From Actinomadura harenae (lineage in GTDB: Bacteria > Actinomycetota > Actinomycetes > Streptosporangiales > Streptosporangiaceae), in NCBI RefSeq assembly GCF_003696215.1, contig NZ_RFFG01000010.1, forward strand, positions 62,001 through 126,000: DNA of 64,000 nucleotides, in the 5' to 3' direction. Positions 7,882 to 17,048 of the stretch are shown in pieces; position 1 is the first letter of the stretch; each line of letters begins with the position of its first letter. The position numbers and the translations under genes were made by a program. The notes below the pieces were generated by a model. The model was not told the origin of the DNA and made no database searches. It was given only the letters and a program-made list of their open reading frames with translations.

Positions 7882-10206
7882 ATGACTGATCAGATCTTCA
7901 CACCCGTGACCGACACCAGCCTGGACACCCTGCGCGAAGTGGAGCAGCGCGTGCTGTGGCTGTCCACCGCGATCGTGGACCACGCCAACCGCGTCCGCCC
8001 CAACCCCACCGGTCTCAAGGTCGGGGGACACCAGGCGTCCAGCGCGTCCATCACCAGCATCATGACGGCGCTGTGGTTCGAGCACCTGCGGCCCGAGGAC
8101 CGGGTGTCGGTCAAGCCGCACGCCTCGCCGGTCCTGCACGCCATCGAGTACCTGCTCGGCTCGCTGGACGAGCGGCATCTGACGACCCTGCGCGCCTTCG
8201 GCGGGCTGCAAAGCTATCCGTCGCGCACCAAGGACCCGGTTCCGGCCGACTACTCCACCGGCTCGGTCGGGATCGGCGCCACCGCCCCCATCTGGGGCGC
8301 CGTCTCCCGCCGGTACGTCGGCGGCCACTTCGCCCCCCAGGCGCCCGGACGCCAGTACTCGCTGGTCGGGGACGCCGAACTCGACGAGGGCGCGGTCTGG
8401 GAGGCCATCCTCGACCCGCGCGTCGCCGAACTCGGCGAGCTCGTGTGGGTCGTCGACTTCAACCGCCAGTCCCTGGACCGGGTCGTGCCGATCGCGGGCG
8501 CGCACCGCATGGAGTCGTTCTTCGCCGCGGCCGGCTGGCAGGTCATCACCGTCAAGTACGGCGCGGCGCTGGAGGAGCTGTTCCGGCGTCCGGGCGGCGA
8601 CGCGCTGCGCGAGCGCATCGACGGCATGGCCAACCCGGAGTACCAGCGCCTGCTGCGCCACGCTCCGGACCGGCTGCGTGAACTCCTCCCGGGCACCGGC
8701 CCCCGCGCCGGAGCCATCCGCGACCTGCTCGCCGGCGTCGACGACGAGCGGCTGGCCGAGGCCGTCCGCGGCCTCGGCGGGCACGACCACGCCGCGCTGC
8801 GGCAGGCGTTCCGCGCCATCGACGACACCCGGCCGACCGTGATCATCGCCTACACCGTCAAGGGATACGGCCTGCCCATCGAGGGCCACCCCCAGAACCA
8901 CTCGGCGCTGCTGACCGGTCCCCAGGTCGAGGAACTCGCCGCGCGCGTGGGGATGTCCGCCGACGCGCCATGGCAGCGGTTCACGCCCGGGAGCGACGCC
9001 GCCGCGCTGTGCGCCGGGGCCGCCGAACGGCTGCGCCGTCCGGTCACCGCGCCCGCCGCGCCGCCCGCCGTCCCGGCCGACCTCGGCCGCACCCCGTCCG
9101 GGACCGCGACCACCCAGTCCGCGCTGGGGCGCGCCCTGCTCGACCTGAACCGCGCCGCCCCGCAGGCTGGCGCGCGGGTCGTCACCGTGTCACCGGACGT
9201 CAGCTCCAGCACCAACCTGGGCGGCTGGGTCAACAAGGTGGGCGTGTGGTCGCCCGAGGAGCACCTCGACTGGTTCGCCGACGACCGCGAGACGATCCTG
9301 CACTGGCGGGAGGGGCCCGCCGGCCAGCACATCGAGCTCGGCATCGCCGAGGGCAACCTGGTCGGCCTGCTCGGCGAGCTGGGCGCGACCTGGAGCCGCT
9401 GGGGCGAGCCGCTGCTGCCGATCGGCGTCCTGTACGACCCCTTCGTCACCCGGGCGCTGGAGCCCTGGTCGTTCGGGATCTACGCGGGCGGCCAGTCGAT
9501 CCTGGTCGGCACTCCGTCCGGCGTCACCCTCGCCCCCGAGGGAGGGGCCCACCAGTCGATCGTCACGCCGTCCATCGGCATCGAGCAGCCCGGATGCACC
9601 ACCTGGGAGCCGGCGTTCGCCCTGGAGACCGAGTGGTGCCTGCTCGCGGCACTGGGACGACTCGGCCGTCCCGGCGGATCCTCGGCCTACCTGCGCCTGT
9701 CGACGCGTCCGGTCGACCAGCGCCTGGCGGCGATCCCCGAGGACCCCGCCGCCCGCGAACGCCGCCGCCGCCAGGTGGTCGCCGGCGGCTACGCGCTGCG
9801 GCGCGCACCGGGGACCCCGGACGCCACCATCGTCGCCATGGGCGCCCTCGTCCCCGAGGCATTGGAGGCCGCGGAACGCCTGGAGAAGCTCGGCACGGCC
9901 GTCGACGTGCTCTGCGTCGTCAGCCCCGACCTGCTCTTCCGCGCGGTCCAGGCGCGACGCGGCCTGGACGACGCCCCGACGTGGATCCTGGACACCCTCT
10001 TCCCCGCCGACCGCGCCGCGCCCCTGGTGACGGTGCTGGACGGGCACCCGCACACCCTGGCGTTCCTGGCCGGGGTGACCGGGACCCCGGCGACGCATCT
10101 GGGCGTCACGGCGTTCGGCCAGTCCGGGGATCTGGAGAGTGTGCACCACGCGCACGGGATCGACACCGACGGCATCGTCGCGGCGGTACTCGACCACACC
10201 GACTGA
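7882..10206 (+). CDS. Pyruvate/2-oxobutyrate dehydrogenase E1-like thiamine enzyme (MdeB-like)
   Basis: 774 residues; a single-chain E1 (AceE type) with the N-terminal transketolase-like thiamine domain (VKPHASPVLHAIEYLLG, GDAELDEGAVWEAI with the following VDFNRQS), central pyrimidine-binding domain (HIELGIAEGNLVGLLGELG) and transketolase C-terminal domain. It is shorter than canonical AceE (about 890-920 residues), as transketolase-like E1 variants often are. It lies 44 bases after the lyase gene. In P. putida mdeB encodes an E1-like enzyme acting on 2-oxobutyrate from methionine; by analogy this protein decarboxylates the lyase product toward propionyl-CoA. E2 and E3 genes are not in the window. 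Confidence 0.78.
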   Translation: MTDQIFTPVTDTSLDTLREVEQRVLWLSTAIVDHANRVRPNPTGLKVGGHQASSASITSIMTALWFEHLRPEDRVSVKPHASPVLHAIEYLLGSLDERHLTTLRAFGGLQSYPSRTKDPVPADYSTGSVGIGATAPIWGAVSRRYVGGHFAPQAPGRQYSLVGDAELDEGAVWEAILDPRVAELGELVWVVDFNRQSLDRVVPIAGAHRMESFFAAAGWQVITVKYGAALEELFRRPGGDALRERIDGMANPEYQRLLRHAPDRLRELLPGTGPRAGAIRDLLAGVDDERLAEAVRGLGGHDHAALRQAFRAIDDTRPTVIIAYTVKGYGLPIEGHPQNHSALLTGPQVEELAARVGMSADAPWQRFTPGSDAAALCAGAAERLRRPVTAPAAPPAVPADLGRTPSGTATTQSALGRALLDLNRAAPQAGARVVTVSPDVSSSTNLGGWVNKVGVWSPEEHLDWFADDRETILHWREGPAGQHIELGIAEGNLVGLLGELGATWSRWGEPLLPIGVLYDPFVTRALEPWSFGIYAGGQSILVGTPSGVTLAPEGGAHQSIVTPSIGIEQPGCTTWEPAFALETEWCLLAALGRLGRPGGSSAYLRLSTRPVDQRLAAIPEDPAARERRRRQVVAGGYALRRAPGTPDATIVAMGALVPEALEAAERLEKLGTAVDVLCVVSPDLLFRAVQARRGLDDAPTWILDTLFPADRAAPLVTVLDGHPHTLAFLAGVTGTPATHLGVTAFGQSGDLESVHHAHGIDTDGIVAAVLDHTD

Positions 10207-10215
10207 CGCGTGCGG

Positions 10216-10235
10216 GTCGCCCGCTCCCGGGCGAC
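10216..10235. terminator. Hairpin after the mdeB-like gene
   Basis: Perfect 8-base stem GTCGCCCG/CGGGCGAC with a 4-base loop, directly downstream of the stop. Confidence 0.6.
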
Positions 10236-10238
10236 GCC

Positions 10239-10277
10239 GGACCGGGTGCCTTCGGCCACGCCTCGGGCACCCGGTCC
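10239..10277. terminator. Second hairpin, bidirectional
   Basis: Perfect 12-base stem (GGACCGGGTGCC and its complement) with a 15-base loop, between the convergent mdeB-like and nuoB-like genes; it forms a tandem terminator with the preceding hairpin. Confidence 0.7.
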
Positions 10278-10333
10278 TGTGGAACCTCTTGGTCAGTCAG
10301 GCGAAGGGGCCGGCCCCAACCGCACCGCCACTG

Positions 10334-10909
10334 TCAGTCGAGATCGCCGGGGCTCCCGGTTCGAGGCGGACCGACGTTGATGAGCGGGAGCCGGCTGAGG
10401 CGGGCTTTCTCCTCTGCGGCGATCTCGGCTTGGCGATGGGCGCCCAGTTTGGTGTTCCGGACCTGGTCGTGCAGCTTGACGATGGCATCGAGCAGCATCT
10501 CCGGTCGGGGCGGGCAGCCGGGCAGGTAGACGTCGACCGGGACGATGTGGTCGACGCCCTGCACGACGGCGTAGTTGTTGAACATGCCGCCGGACGACGC
10601 GCACACGCCCATCGCGATGACCCACTTGGGTCCGGCCATCTGGTCGTAGAGCCGCCGCAGCACCGGCGCCATCTTCTGGCTCACCCGTCCGGCCACGATC
10701 ATCAGGTCGGCCTGCCGGGGCGTCGCCGAGGCACGCTCCATGCCGAACCGCGCGAAGTCGTGACGCGGGTCTCCCACGGCCATCAGCTCCATGCCGCAGC
10801 AGGCCAGCCCGAACGTCATCGGCCACATCGACGACTGCCGGGCCAGCCCGGCCATCTTCTCGACGGTCGTGAGCAGGAAGTCGCCGGGGAGGTGCTCTTC
10901 GAGTCCCAT
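10334..10909 (-). CDS. nuoB: Orphan NADH-quinone oxidoreductase subunit B
   Basis: 191 residues with all four cysteines that bind the N2 [4Fe-4S] cluster: C37 and C38 (ACCGME), C103 (GVCASSGG) and C132 (LPGCPPRP). NuoB sits where quinone meets the peripheral arm of complex I. No other nuo gene is in the window, so this is a stand-alone extra copy, as seen in several actinomycetes. It may replace the main subunit under some conditions or serve a different NiFe/Mrp-type complex. It faces the lysR gene across 83 bases. Confidence 0.9.
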   Translation of the reverse strand: MGLEEHLPGDFLLTTVEKMAGLARQSSMWPMTFGLACCGMELMAVGDPRHDFARFGMERASATPRQADLMIVAGRVSQKMAPVLRRLYDQMAGPKWVIAMGVCASSGGMFNNYAVVQGVDHIVPVDVYLPGCPPRPEMLLDAIVKLHDQVRNTKLGAHRQAEIAAEEKARLSRLPLINVGPPRTGSPGDLD

Positions 10910-10992
10910 GACTCTTCAGGCTGGTCGAACACACAAGAGTGATCAATCACCTGTTCCGCCATGATCGTTTCGCTGCGCGTCACAATGGGCGG

Positions 10993-11883
10993 ATGGAGAT
11001 GCGCGAGATCGAGGCGTTCCTGGAGGTCGCCCGGGAGCTGCACTTCGGCCGCGCCGCCGAGCGGCTGCGCGTATCGCCCCCGCGGGTGAGCCAGGCGGTG
11101 CGCGCGCTGGAACGCCGGGTCGGCGCCCCCTTGTTCGAGCGGACGACCCGGCGGGTGCGGCTGACACCGTTGGGCGAGCGGCTGCGCGCCGAACTCGCGC
11201 CCGCGCACGAGCGAATGGAACGGGCGCTCACCGACGCACGCGAAGGCAACGGCACCAAGGTGCTGCGCGTCGGCGTCGCGACCAGCCTGCCCGCAGCCGT
11301 GGTCGACGCGAGGATCCAGGCGTTCGCAGGGACTCGCCCGCGCTGTGCCGTGGTGCGCTCCGCGCATCCCAACACCGAACCGCAACGGTGGGCCGACGAC
11401 TGGCCGGTGGACGTCTTCGTCGGCTGGCTGCCCAGCGACCCCGCGTCGATCGAGGCCAGGGGCCTGCGCGTGGGCCGGGCATGGCGTCGCGAGGATCGGG
11501 CGGCCCTGCTGGCGACCGGGCACCCGCTCGGACGGCACGTCATGATCGACGCCGAGGAACTGGCCGAGCACGACGTCCTCTATCCGAGCAGCATGCCGAC
11601 GGACCTGGCCGACCTGTGGATACCGCCCGCCACCCCCGGCGGCGTCCCGTTGCGCCGGGTCCCCCGGCACAGGTCCGCGTCGCTGGAGGAGGCGATCGTC
11701 CTGGTCGCCCAGGGGGACGTGATCCACCTGACGGTCGCCTCGGTCCGTCCGGACAACCCCCACGTCGTCACGGTGCCGGTGTCCGGCCTGCCTCCGGTGA
11801 TCTGTGCTCCGGTCTGGCCCGCCGCCACGGAAAGCGCCCTGATCCGCGAGTTCGCCGGGAGCCCCGCGCCCGACGCGTCCTAG
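10993..11883 (+). CDS. LysR family transcriptional regulator
   Basis: 296 residues. The N-terminal helix-turn-helix (EIEAFLEVARELHFGRAAE, then LRVSPPRVSQAVRALERRVG) is classic LysR; the rest is the substrate-binding regulatory domain. Starts at 10993 or 10999 are both possible (GGGCGG upstream). LysR proteins usually control the divergent gene, here the orphan nuoB, which suggests a redox or respiration link. Its stop overlaps the stop of the convergent SARP gene within one CTAG. Confidence 0.88.
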   Translation: MEMREIEAFLEVARELHFGRAAERLRVSPPRVSQAVRALERRVGAPLFERTTRRVRLTPLGERLRAELAPAHERMERALTDAREGNGTKVLRVGVATSLPAAVVDARIQAFAGTRPRCAVVRSAHPNTEPQRWADDWPVDVFVGWLPSDPASIEARGLRVGRAWRREDRAALLATGHPLGRHVMIDAEELAEHDVLYPSSMPTDLADLWIPPATPGGVPLRRVPRHRSASLEEAIVLVAQGDVIHLTVASVRPDNPHVVTVPVSGLPPVICAPVWPAATESALIREFAGSPAPDAS

Positions 11884-14800
11884 CGCGGGGAGCTCTCGCC
11901 GCCCTTCGGTTCGGCCAGTCCCAGGGCCGTCATCAGCCGGTCGAGATCGTCGGCGGCCGTCCGGTTCCCGATCTGCTGGCAGAGGGTGCGGGCCGTGAGG
12001 TAGGCGGCATGGGCCTCCTGGTCCCGGCCGCATCTCCGGTACGCCTCCGCCAGCCATGAATGGACCTGCGCGAGGAAATGCGGGGAGGTGGACGACCGCC
12101 CCGGTCTCCTGGCACTGTCCAGATGGTCGATCGCCTGCGCCACCCGCCCCTCGGCCAGATCCAGACGACCCATGACATAACGCGTCTGGACGCCCCCGAC
12201 GTTCATGTTGAGCCGCGTCAGCAGACCCAACCCTGCACGGATGAGCGACGCCGCCCCGGGCTCCTCCAGCGACAGCGCCGCCATCCCGAGCGTGAGAAGC
12301 GTGAACCCCTCCGACCGGACGTCCCCCTGCTCCCGGTACAACGCCAGCGCCTGCCCGGCCAGGTCGAACGCCGCGGCGTGATCGCAGTGCTCCCGCTTGA
12401 TGATCGCCAGGCGCTGCAGGGTGGCGGCCCGTTCATGGGACATCCCGTGCCGCGTGGCATGGTCCAGGCTCCGCCGCATGGCCGCGATGGACTCGGCGTG
12501 GCGGCCCTGCTCATGCTCGTTGAGCGCGAACTCCCGCTCGGCCCGGACGGCCGCCAGGGCGTTCCCGGCCCATTCGGCGACGCCCCGCGCGCGGTTCAGG
12601 TCCTCCGTCGCCTCATGGTGCCGCCCGGCAAGCCGCAACAAGGTGGCTCGCGTGGTGAGGGCCTCCGCTTCCGCGGCGTGACACTTGAGTTCCCGGAACG
12701 CCTTCAAGGCGAGCTCGACCTCTGTGAGCGCACTGTCGAAGTCCAGGGGCAGGAGGCATCGGGCCAGGCCGAGGCGCGTGGTGGCTTCGCCCAAGGCGTC
12801 ACCGGAACGCAGGCAGAGCCGCAGCGCCGTCCTGTGGGTGTGCTCCCAGTCGTCGTACTGGCCGCGGAGCTCGAAGAAGTCGACGAGATGGTGGCAGATG
12901 CCCCAGGCCGTCGAGGTCAGGCCAGCTTCACATGCCTGCGACACGGCTGTGCGGAGGGCCAGGCGCTCTTCGTCGTACCAGGGCAGGGGAGTGGAGACGA
13001 TCCCGCTCATCTCCCGTTCCGTCAGGCCCGGGTACGCCGTGGCCGCGGCGGGTGCGGGGCTCCAGGAGCGGTGCGTTCCGGCGTGGCCCTGGGCGGTCCG
13101 GGTCAGCTGGAGCCAGGCGTCGCTGATGCGGGCGAGAGCGGCGTGTCTGGGTTGCGGTGGTTCCTGGGCGAGGCATTCCCTGGAGTACAAGAGGACCAGG
13201 TCGTGGAAGCGCAGGCGCAGTCGCCCGCCGGGGCCGCTCTGGACGACCTCGAGGAGCTGGGCGTCGATGAGCGCGTCGATGAGGTCTTCGGCCTCGGCAA
13301 CGGGGACGCCGAGAAGGGGAGCGAGGGTCCAGGCGGCGAAGTCGGGGATCTGGACCAGGCCGAGCACCCGGAACGCGCGGCGTTGCGGCTCGGTCAGGCC
13401 CTGGTAGCCGAGGGCGACGCTCGCTCGGACCTCCATGTCACCGAAGGCGAGCTCGTTCAGGCGCCGTCGTTCGTCCATGAGCCGCTCGGCCAGGCGGGCC
13501 AGCGGCCAGTGCGGCCGGCTGGCCAGCCGCGCGGAGGCGATCCGCACAGCCAGCGGCAAATGGCCACAGAGCCGGGCGATGTCGTGGGCGGTGTCGGGTT
13601 CGGCGGCGACGCGTTCACCTCCGACGATGGCCCGGATGAGTCCCACGGCCTGGCGCGCTGAGAACACCTCCAGGCTGAGGGTCTGCGTGCCACTGAGCCC
13701 GGACAGGCGGGAGCGGCTGGTCACCAGGACCGAACAGGACGGCGAGCCAGGCAACAGCGGCCGGACCTGGGCCTCGTCGGCGGCATTGTCGAGGACGAAC
13801 AACATGCGGCGACCAGCGGTTCGAGACCGGAACAGCTCCCCGGCTTCGTCAGGATCGCGAGGCATGGCACTGTCGTCGACTCCGACGGCATGCAGTAACC
13901 GGTGCAGGACGTCGATGGGGTCGGTGGGGCAGGGGTCTTGGCCACGAAGGTTGACGTACAGACGCCCATCAGGGAAGTCCGACTCCACATCGTGGGCGAC
14001 CTGCAAGGCCAGGGCGGTCTTCCCGACACCGCCTTGACCGCAGACCACCAGAACCGGCACCGCCAGCCGCTCCACCGCGCCCCGGACCAGACGCTCACGG
14101 ATCCAGGCCACCTGCGCCTCCCGGCCGGTGAAGTCACCGATCGCCGCCGGAAGATTCACCGGCCGCGGCACATCTGCTCCCGCCTGCGGCGAATCCGGAT
14201 CAGAGGCCCGCAGGCTGAGGCCCGGGTCGTCCTCCACCATGGCCTGATGGAGTCTGCGCAGCTCAACGCCGGGATCCAGGCCCAGGCGGTCCGCGAGAAC
14301 CGCACGGCACTCCTCATAAGCGGCCAACGCGTCCGCGCCCCGCCCGGCACGATGGAGGGAGAGGATCAGCTGAGCCCAGAGCCGCTCCTGACAGGGGTGC
14401 TCGGCCACCAGGATCCGAAGCCCGGCCACCAGCTCCGCGCTTCCACCGATCATCAGCTCGGTATCGGCCCATTCGAGGGCCACGGCCAGCCTCCGCTCCT
14501 CCAGGAACTGCCCGGCACCGTTCAACCCGGGAGCCGCGTCCGCGATCGACCGACCCCGCCACGTCCACAACGCCGCACGGAACCGCTCGGCGGCCTCCCG
14601 CACCCGCCCCTCGGCCAGATGGGCACGACCTGCCCTCGCCGCAGCCTCCATCCCGGCCAGATCCAGCCCGTCCGGTCCGACATGCAACGTGTAGCCCTGC
14701 GCATGCCGCTCGATCGAGCCCGCCCCCAGCAGCGACCGCAGCTGCGAGACCTGCTTGTGAAGCTGCTGCACGGCGGTCGTCGGAGGATCCTCACCCCAAA

Positions 14801-14945
14801 GCCAACCGATGATCCGGTCGGCCGCGACATGCCGGCCCGCATGCAGCGCCAGCCCGGCCAGAAGCGTCCGCTGCTTGGCCCCGCCGAGTTGCAGTCGCTC
14901 CCCGCCTCGCCACACCTCGATCGGCCCCAGGATGAGAATCCGCAT
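11880..14945 (-). CDS. AfsR/SARP-type regulator with BTAD, NB-ARC and TPR domains
   Basis: 1021 residues from the ATG at 14945, chosen for the upstream GGAGG and the canonical start MRILILGPIEV. Order: OmpR-like winged helix (residues 1-95), bacterial transcriptional activation domain (95-250), NB-ARC ATPase with P-loop GQGGVGKT (303-310) and LFVLDNAAD, then a long TPR region. AfsR-type proteins activate secondary metabolism or development genes and act as multimeric NTP-dependent switches. No biosynthetic cluster lies beside it, so its target is unknown. It is convergent with lysR with overlapping stops. The 380 bases upstream (14946-15328) hold its promoter region and no gene I can support. 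Confidence 0.9.
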   Translation of the reverse strand: MRILILGPIEVWRGGERLQLGGAKQRTLLAGLALHAGRHVAADRIIGWLWGEDPPTTAVQQLHKQVSQLRSLLGAGSIERHAQGYTLHVGPDGLDLAGMEAAARAGRAHLAEGRVREAAERFRAALWTWRGRSIADAAPGLNGAGQFLEERRLAVALEWADTELMIGGSAELVAGLRILVAEHPCQERLWAQLILSLHRAGRGADALAAYEECRAVLADRLGLDPGVELRRLHQAMVEDDPGLSLRASDPDSPQAGADVPRPVNLPAAIGDFTGREAQVAWIRERLVRGAVERLAVPVLVVCGQGGVGKTALALQVAHDVESDFPDGRLYVNLRGQDPCPTDPIDVLHRLLHAVGVDDSAMPRDPDEAGELFRSRTAGRRMLFVLDNAADEAQVRPLLPGSPSCSVLVTSRSRLSGLSGTQTLSLEVFSARQAVGLIRAIVGGERVAAEPDTAHDIARLCGHLPLAVRIASARLASRPHWPLARLAERLMDERRRLNELAFGDMEVRASVALGYQGLTEPQRRAFRVLGLVQIPDFAAWTLAPLLGVPVAEAEDLIDALIDAQLLEVVQSGPGGRLRLRFHDLVLLYSRECLAQEPPQPRHAALARISDAWLQLTRTAQGHAGTHRSWSPAPAAATAYPGLTEREMSGIVSTPLPWYDEERLALRTAVSQACEAGLTSTAWGICHHLVDFFELRGQYDDWEHTHRTALRLCLRSGDALGEATTRLGLARCLLPLDFDSALTEVELALKAFRELKCHAAEAEALTTRATLLRLAGRHHEATEDLNRARGVAEWAGNALAAVRAEREFALNEHEQGRHAESIAAMRRSLDHATRHGMSHERAATLQRLAIIKREHCDHAAAFDLAGQALALYREQGDVRSEGFTLLTLGMAALSLEEPGAASLIRAGLGLLTRLNMNVGGVQTRYVMGRLDLAEGRVAQAIDHLDSARRPGRSSTSPHFLAQVHSWLAEAYRRCGRDQEAHAAYLTARTLCQQIGNRTAADDLDRLMTALGLAEPKGGESSPR

Positions 14946-15328
14946 CCGGCCTCCGTCGCCCATCCACCCACTCCCGTCCACACCCGCCGCCACCGCACCG
15001 TCAAGATCGCCCCGCCGACGCGCCCAGTCAAGACGCGTGTCCTCCGCGGTCGTGGAACCCCCCGCCGCGCTAAGGGGCGTCGCCAAGACCCATGCAGCCA
15101 GGCAAAAGGACCGAGTAAGGCCAGGTCAGCGAGGGCCTCGTGTCAAGACCAAGCTCAAACGGACACTGTCGCGCCGCGACGGGCAGGTCCACGCCCTCGG
15201 ACCGCATTCGGGTCGTGGATTGACCGGCCCGCCCTGTACGACCCCCTGCAGGCCCTGCGCCGTCAGGAACATCTGCTGGTCAAGCTGATGACGAGCGCCG
15301 AGGGGTTGAGGAGACGGCGCGACCTACG

Positions 15329-15862
15329 ATGACGGGCATGGAACCAGCGCCCGACCTCGTCCACCTGGACAGTTCCTTCATCAACTTCCGAGACTTCGAC
15401 TTCGGTGAGGGTTCCCTTCATGGCTACCGCTGGGTCGATGGCAGGCATTTCCGGCTGCCGCCCGAGGTGCCGGACGACCGAGCCGCGCTGGCGGCCTTGA
15501 TCTCCCACCCGCAGTTCCGGGACACCTATGACGGAGCCGGCGTCCAGGACTGGCCGCGGCACGGCCGGTGGTGGCTTGACCGCATCACTCCCGACACTTA
15601 TGAGGCCGTCGATGCGGCGGCAGTGGTCGACATCATCCACTCCTGGGCCAATCAACATGGAAACGTCCCAGAACCACTCGCATCACGCCTGCGGCGAGAG
15701 ATCTACGCCCCGACCCGGAAGGCAACCGGCAGATATCTGCTGCGGCAGCTTCCGGAGGACGCGTTCCACGACTACGGCCCCATCCACATCGACTACCTCG
15801 AGCTCGTCCTCATCGACCGCTCTGCAGGGACCCTCGATCTCCTCGTCGCAGCCGACGACTGA
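15329..15862 (+). CDS. Hypothetical protein
   Basis: 177 residues (or 173 from the ATG at 15341). Acidic, soluble, without signal peptide or membrane segment. Recognisable stretches are SSFINFRDFDFGEGSLHGYRW and a C-terminal GPIHIDYLELVLIDR. I do not recognise the family; the size and acidity recall small immunity or SUKH-like proteins, but no motif proves this. GAGGAG lies about 15 bases before the first ATG, rather far. The following 15863-16159 shows no gene. Confidence 0.6.
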   Translation: MTGMEPAPDLVHLDSSFINFRDFDFGEGSLHGYRWVDGRHFRLPPEVPDDRAALAALISHPQFRDTYDGAGVQDWPRHGRWWLDRITPDTYEAVDAAAVVDIIHSWANQHGNVPEPLASRLRREIYAPTRKATGRYLLRQLPEDAFHDYGPIHIDYLELVLIDRSAGTLDLLVAADD

Positions 15863-16159
15863 CGCCACGACGATCACCGCAACCAGCGCCTTGTAGAGGG
15901 GCCTTCGGAAGTTCCACTACCCGGCTCGTCCACCGCGCGTTCACCGCCCGCCGCTCCCCAGTGCGGCATCCACCGGCCCATCACATTCACTGAGCCTCGT
16001 CGACTCACCGCCCCCATGGACGCGCGACGGTCACTCAACCCATGTGCAAAGTGCCCCGCTCCTCAGGCCCTGGCTCAATTTCCGTGAAGCGGTCACGGCT
16101 TGTGAGGATTTGTCGGTGCGGACAGCGGAGACGCGTCGTGAAAGCCGCGCCGGTCTTGG

Positions 16160-16756
16160 TCATGGAACCCGGGGCTGAAGCCGTCCGCTGAAGACGGGCG
16201 TCTTGATCAAGTCCTCGTACGGGAGCCCGATGCCAAGGTCTTCGGCGACCCGGTAGAAGAGTCCGCGGAACCCCAGGGGCCCGGAGTCGTCGCTATCTGG
16301 GTCGGCCTTCAGCGCACGTAGCCTGGCATCGAAGCGGTGGGGTTCACTTCCGGTGCGGTCTTCGGGGCGGAGGCTGAGCAAGGTGTTGATGCCGGTGACC
16401 AGGCGCCCGTCTTCTGCGTAGAGGAATTCGACCATGGGCTTTTCGTTGGCGTGCAGCACCACGGCCGTCGTGCCGGCCGACACCCTGCGCACCAGGTCGT
16501 CGTCTTCGACGCACAACCAGCTTCCGTGCTCCCACGCCCATGCCCATGAGGCGTACTGCCCAGCGGACACGACGTAGGCATCGTCGTCGTAGAGCACGTC
16601 ACCGAACTCATCGAGGAAGACGTCCTGGCTGCGTAGGGCCAGGGTGGTCGAGTCGGCCCCCATGCGTTCCACTAGCTGAGGTGCGGTGAGGCCGCGTGCG
16701 AAGGTCAGGCTCAGCAGTGGCAGATCCCGGCCGTACATCCATCCAAGCCCCGCCAT
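16160..16756 (-). CDS. DUF6461-type protein
   Basis: 198 residues from the ATG at 16756, chosen because GCGGAGG lies 5-6 bases upstream (a longer reading to 16816 lacks this). The segment LPLLSLTFARGLTAPQLVERMG near the N-terminus and YASWAWAWEHGSWLC in the middle match a widespread actinobacterial family of unknown function (DUF6461). Such proteins are often found in several copies in accessory DNA. No catalytic motif is evident. Its promoter should lie in the 290 bases shared with the divergent MerR gene. Confidence 0.7.
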   Translation of the reverse strand: MAGLGWMYGRDLPLLSLTFARGLTAPQLVERMGADSTTLALRSQDVFLDEFGDVLYDDDAYVVSAGQYASWAWAWEHGSWLCVEDDDLVRRVSAGTTAVVLHANEKPMVEFLYAEDGRLVTGINTLLSLRPEDRTGSEPHRFDARLRALKADPDSDDSGPLGFRGLFYRVAEDLGIGLPYEDLIKTPVFSGRLQPRVP

Positions 16757-17008
16757 CTGTACCTCCGCGACCTCAAGCGATCTGTCTTTGAGCACAGTAG
16801 GCGGGCCCGCCGACAAATCGCCCGAGCGCTTGGTGCTTGATGGACTCGCGAGTAGGTGGAGGTCGGTTCGGCTAGGGCGCTGAGCCAGCGCCCGGGTCGG
16901 TCTCGGCGCGGAGACCTTGCCTTCCTCGGAGGCGCGGGGCTCTCCGATGGCGGGCTTGCGGTGGCGCAGTGGAGTTCAGGAGGGTGAACGCCTGCCCCCG
17001 GACTCGCC

Positions 17009-17039
17009 TTGACCTTGCCCTGGAGGGGAGGGTTTAGCG
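17009..17039 (+). promoter_or_regulatory. MerR-type promoter with 19-base spacer
   Basis: TTGACC (17009-17014) and TTAGCG (17034-17039) are 19 bases apart, the over-long spacing typical of MerR-controlled promoters. The spacer is an imperfect inverted repeat (TTGCCCT and AGGGGAGGG). The expected transcription start falls within a few bases of the GTG at 17049, pointing to a leaderless, autoregulated message. Confidence 0.55.
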
Positions 17040-17048
17040 TTCTTCACT

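Noticed and set aside
12060..13661. A 533-codon plus-strand frame opposite the SARP gene
   Set aside because: Low-complexity Arg/Gly/Gln composition without motifs; the minus-strand SARP protein explains the sequence.
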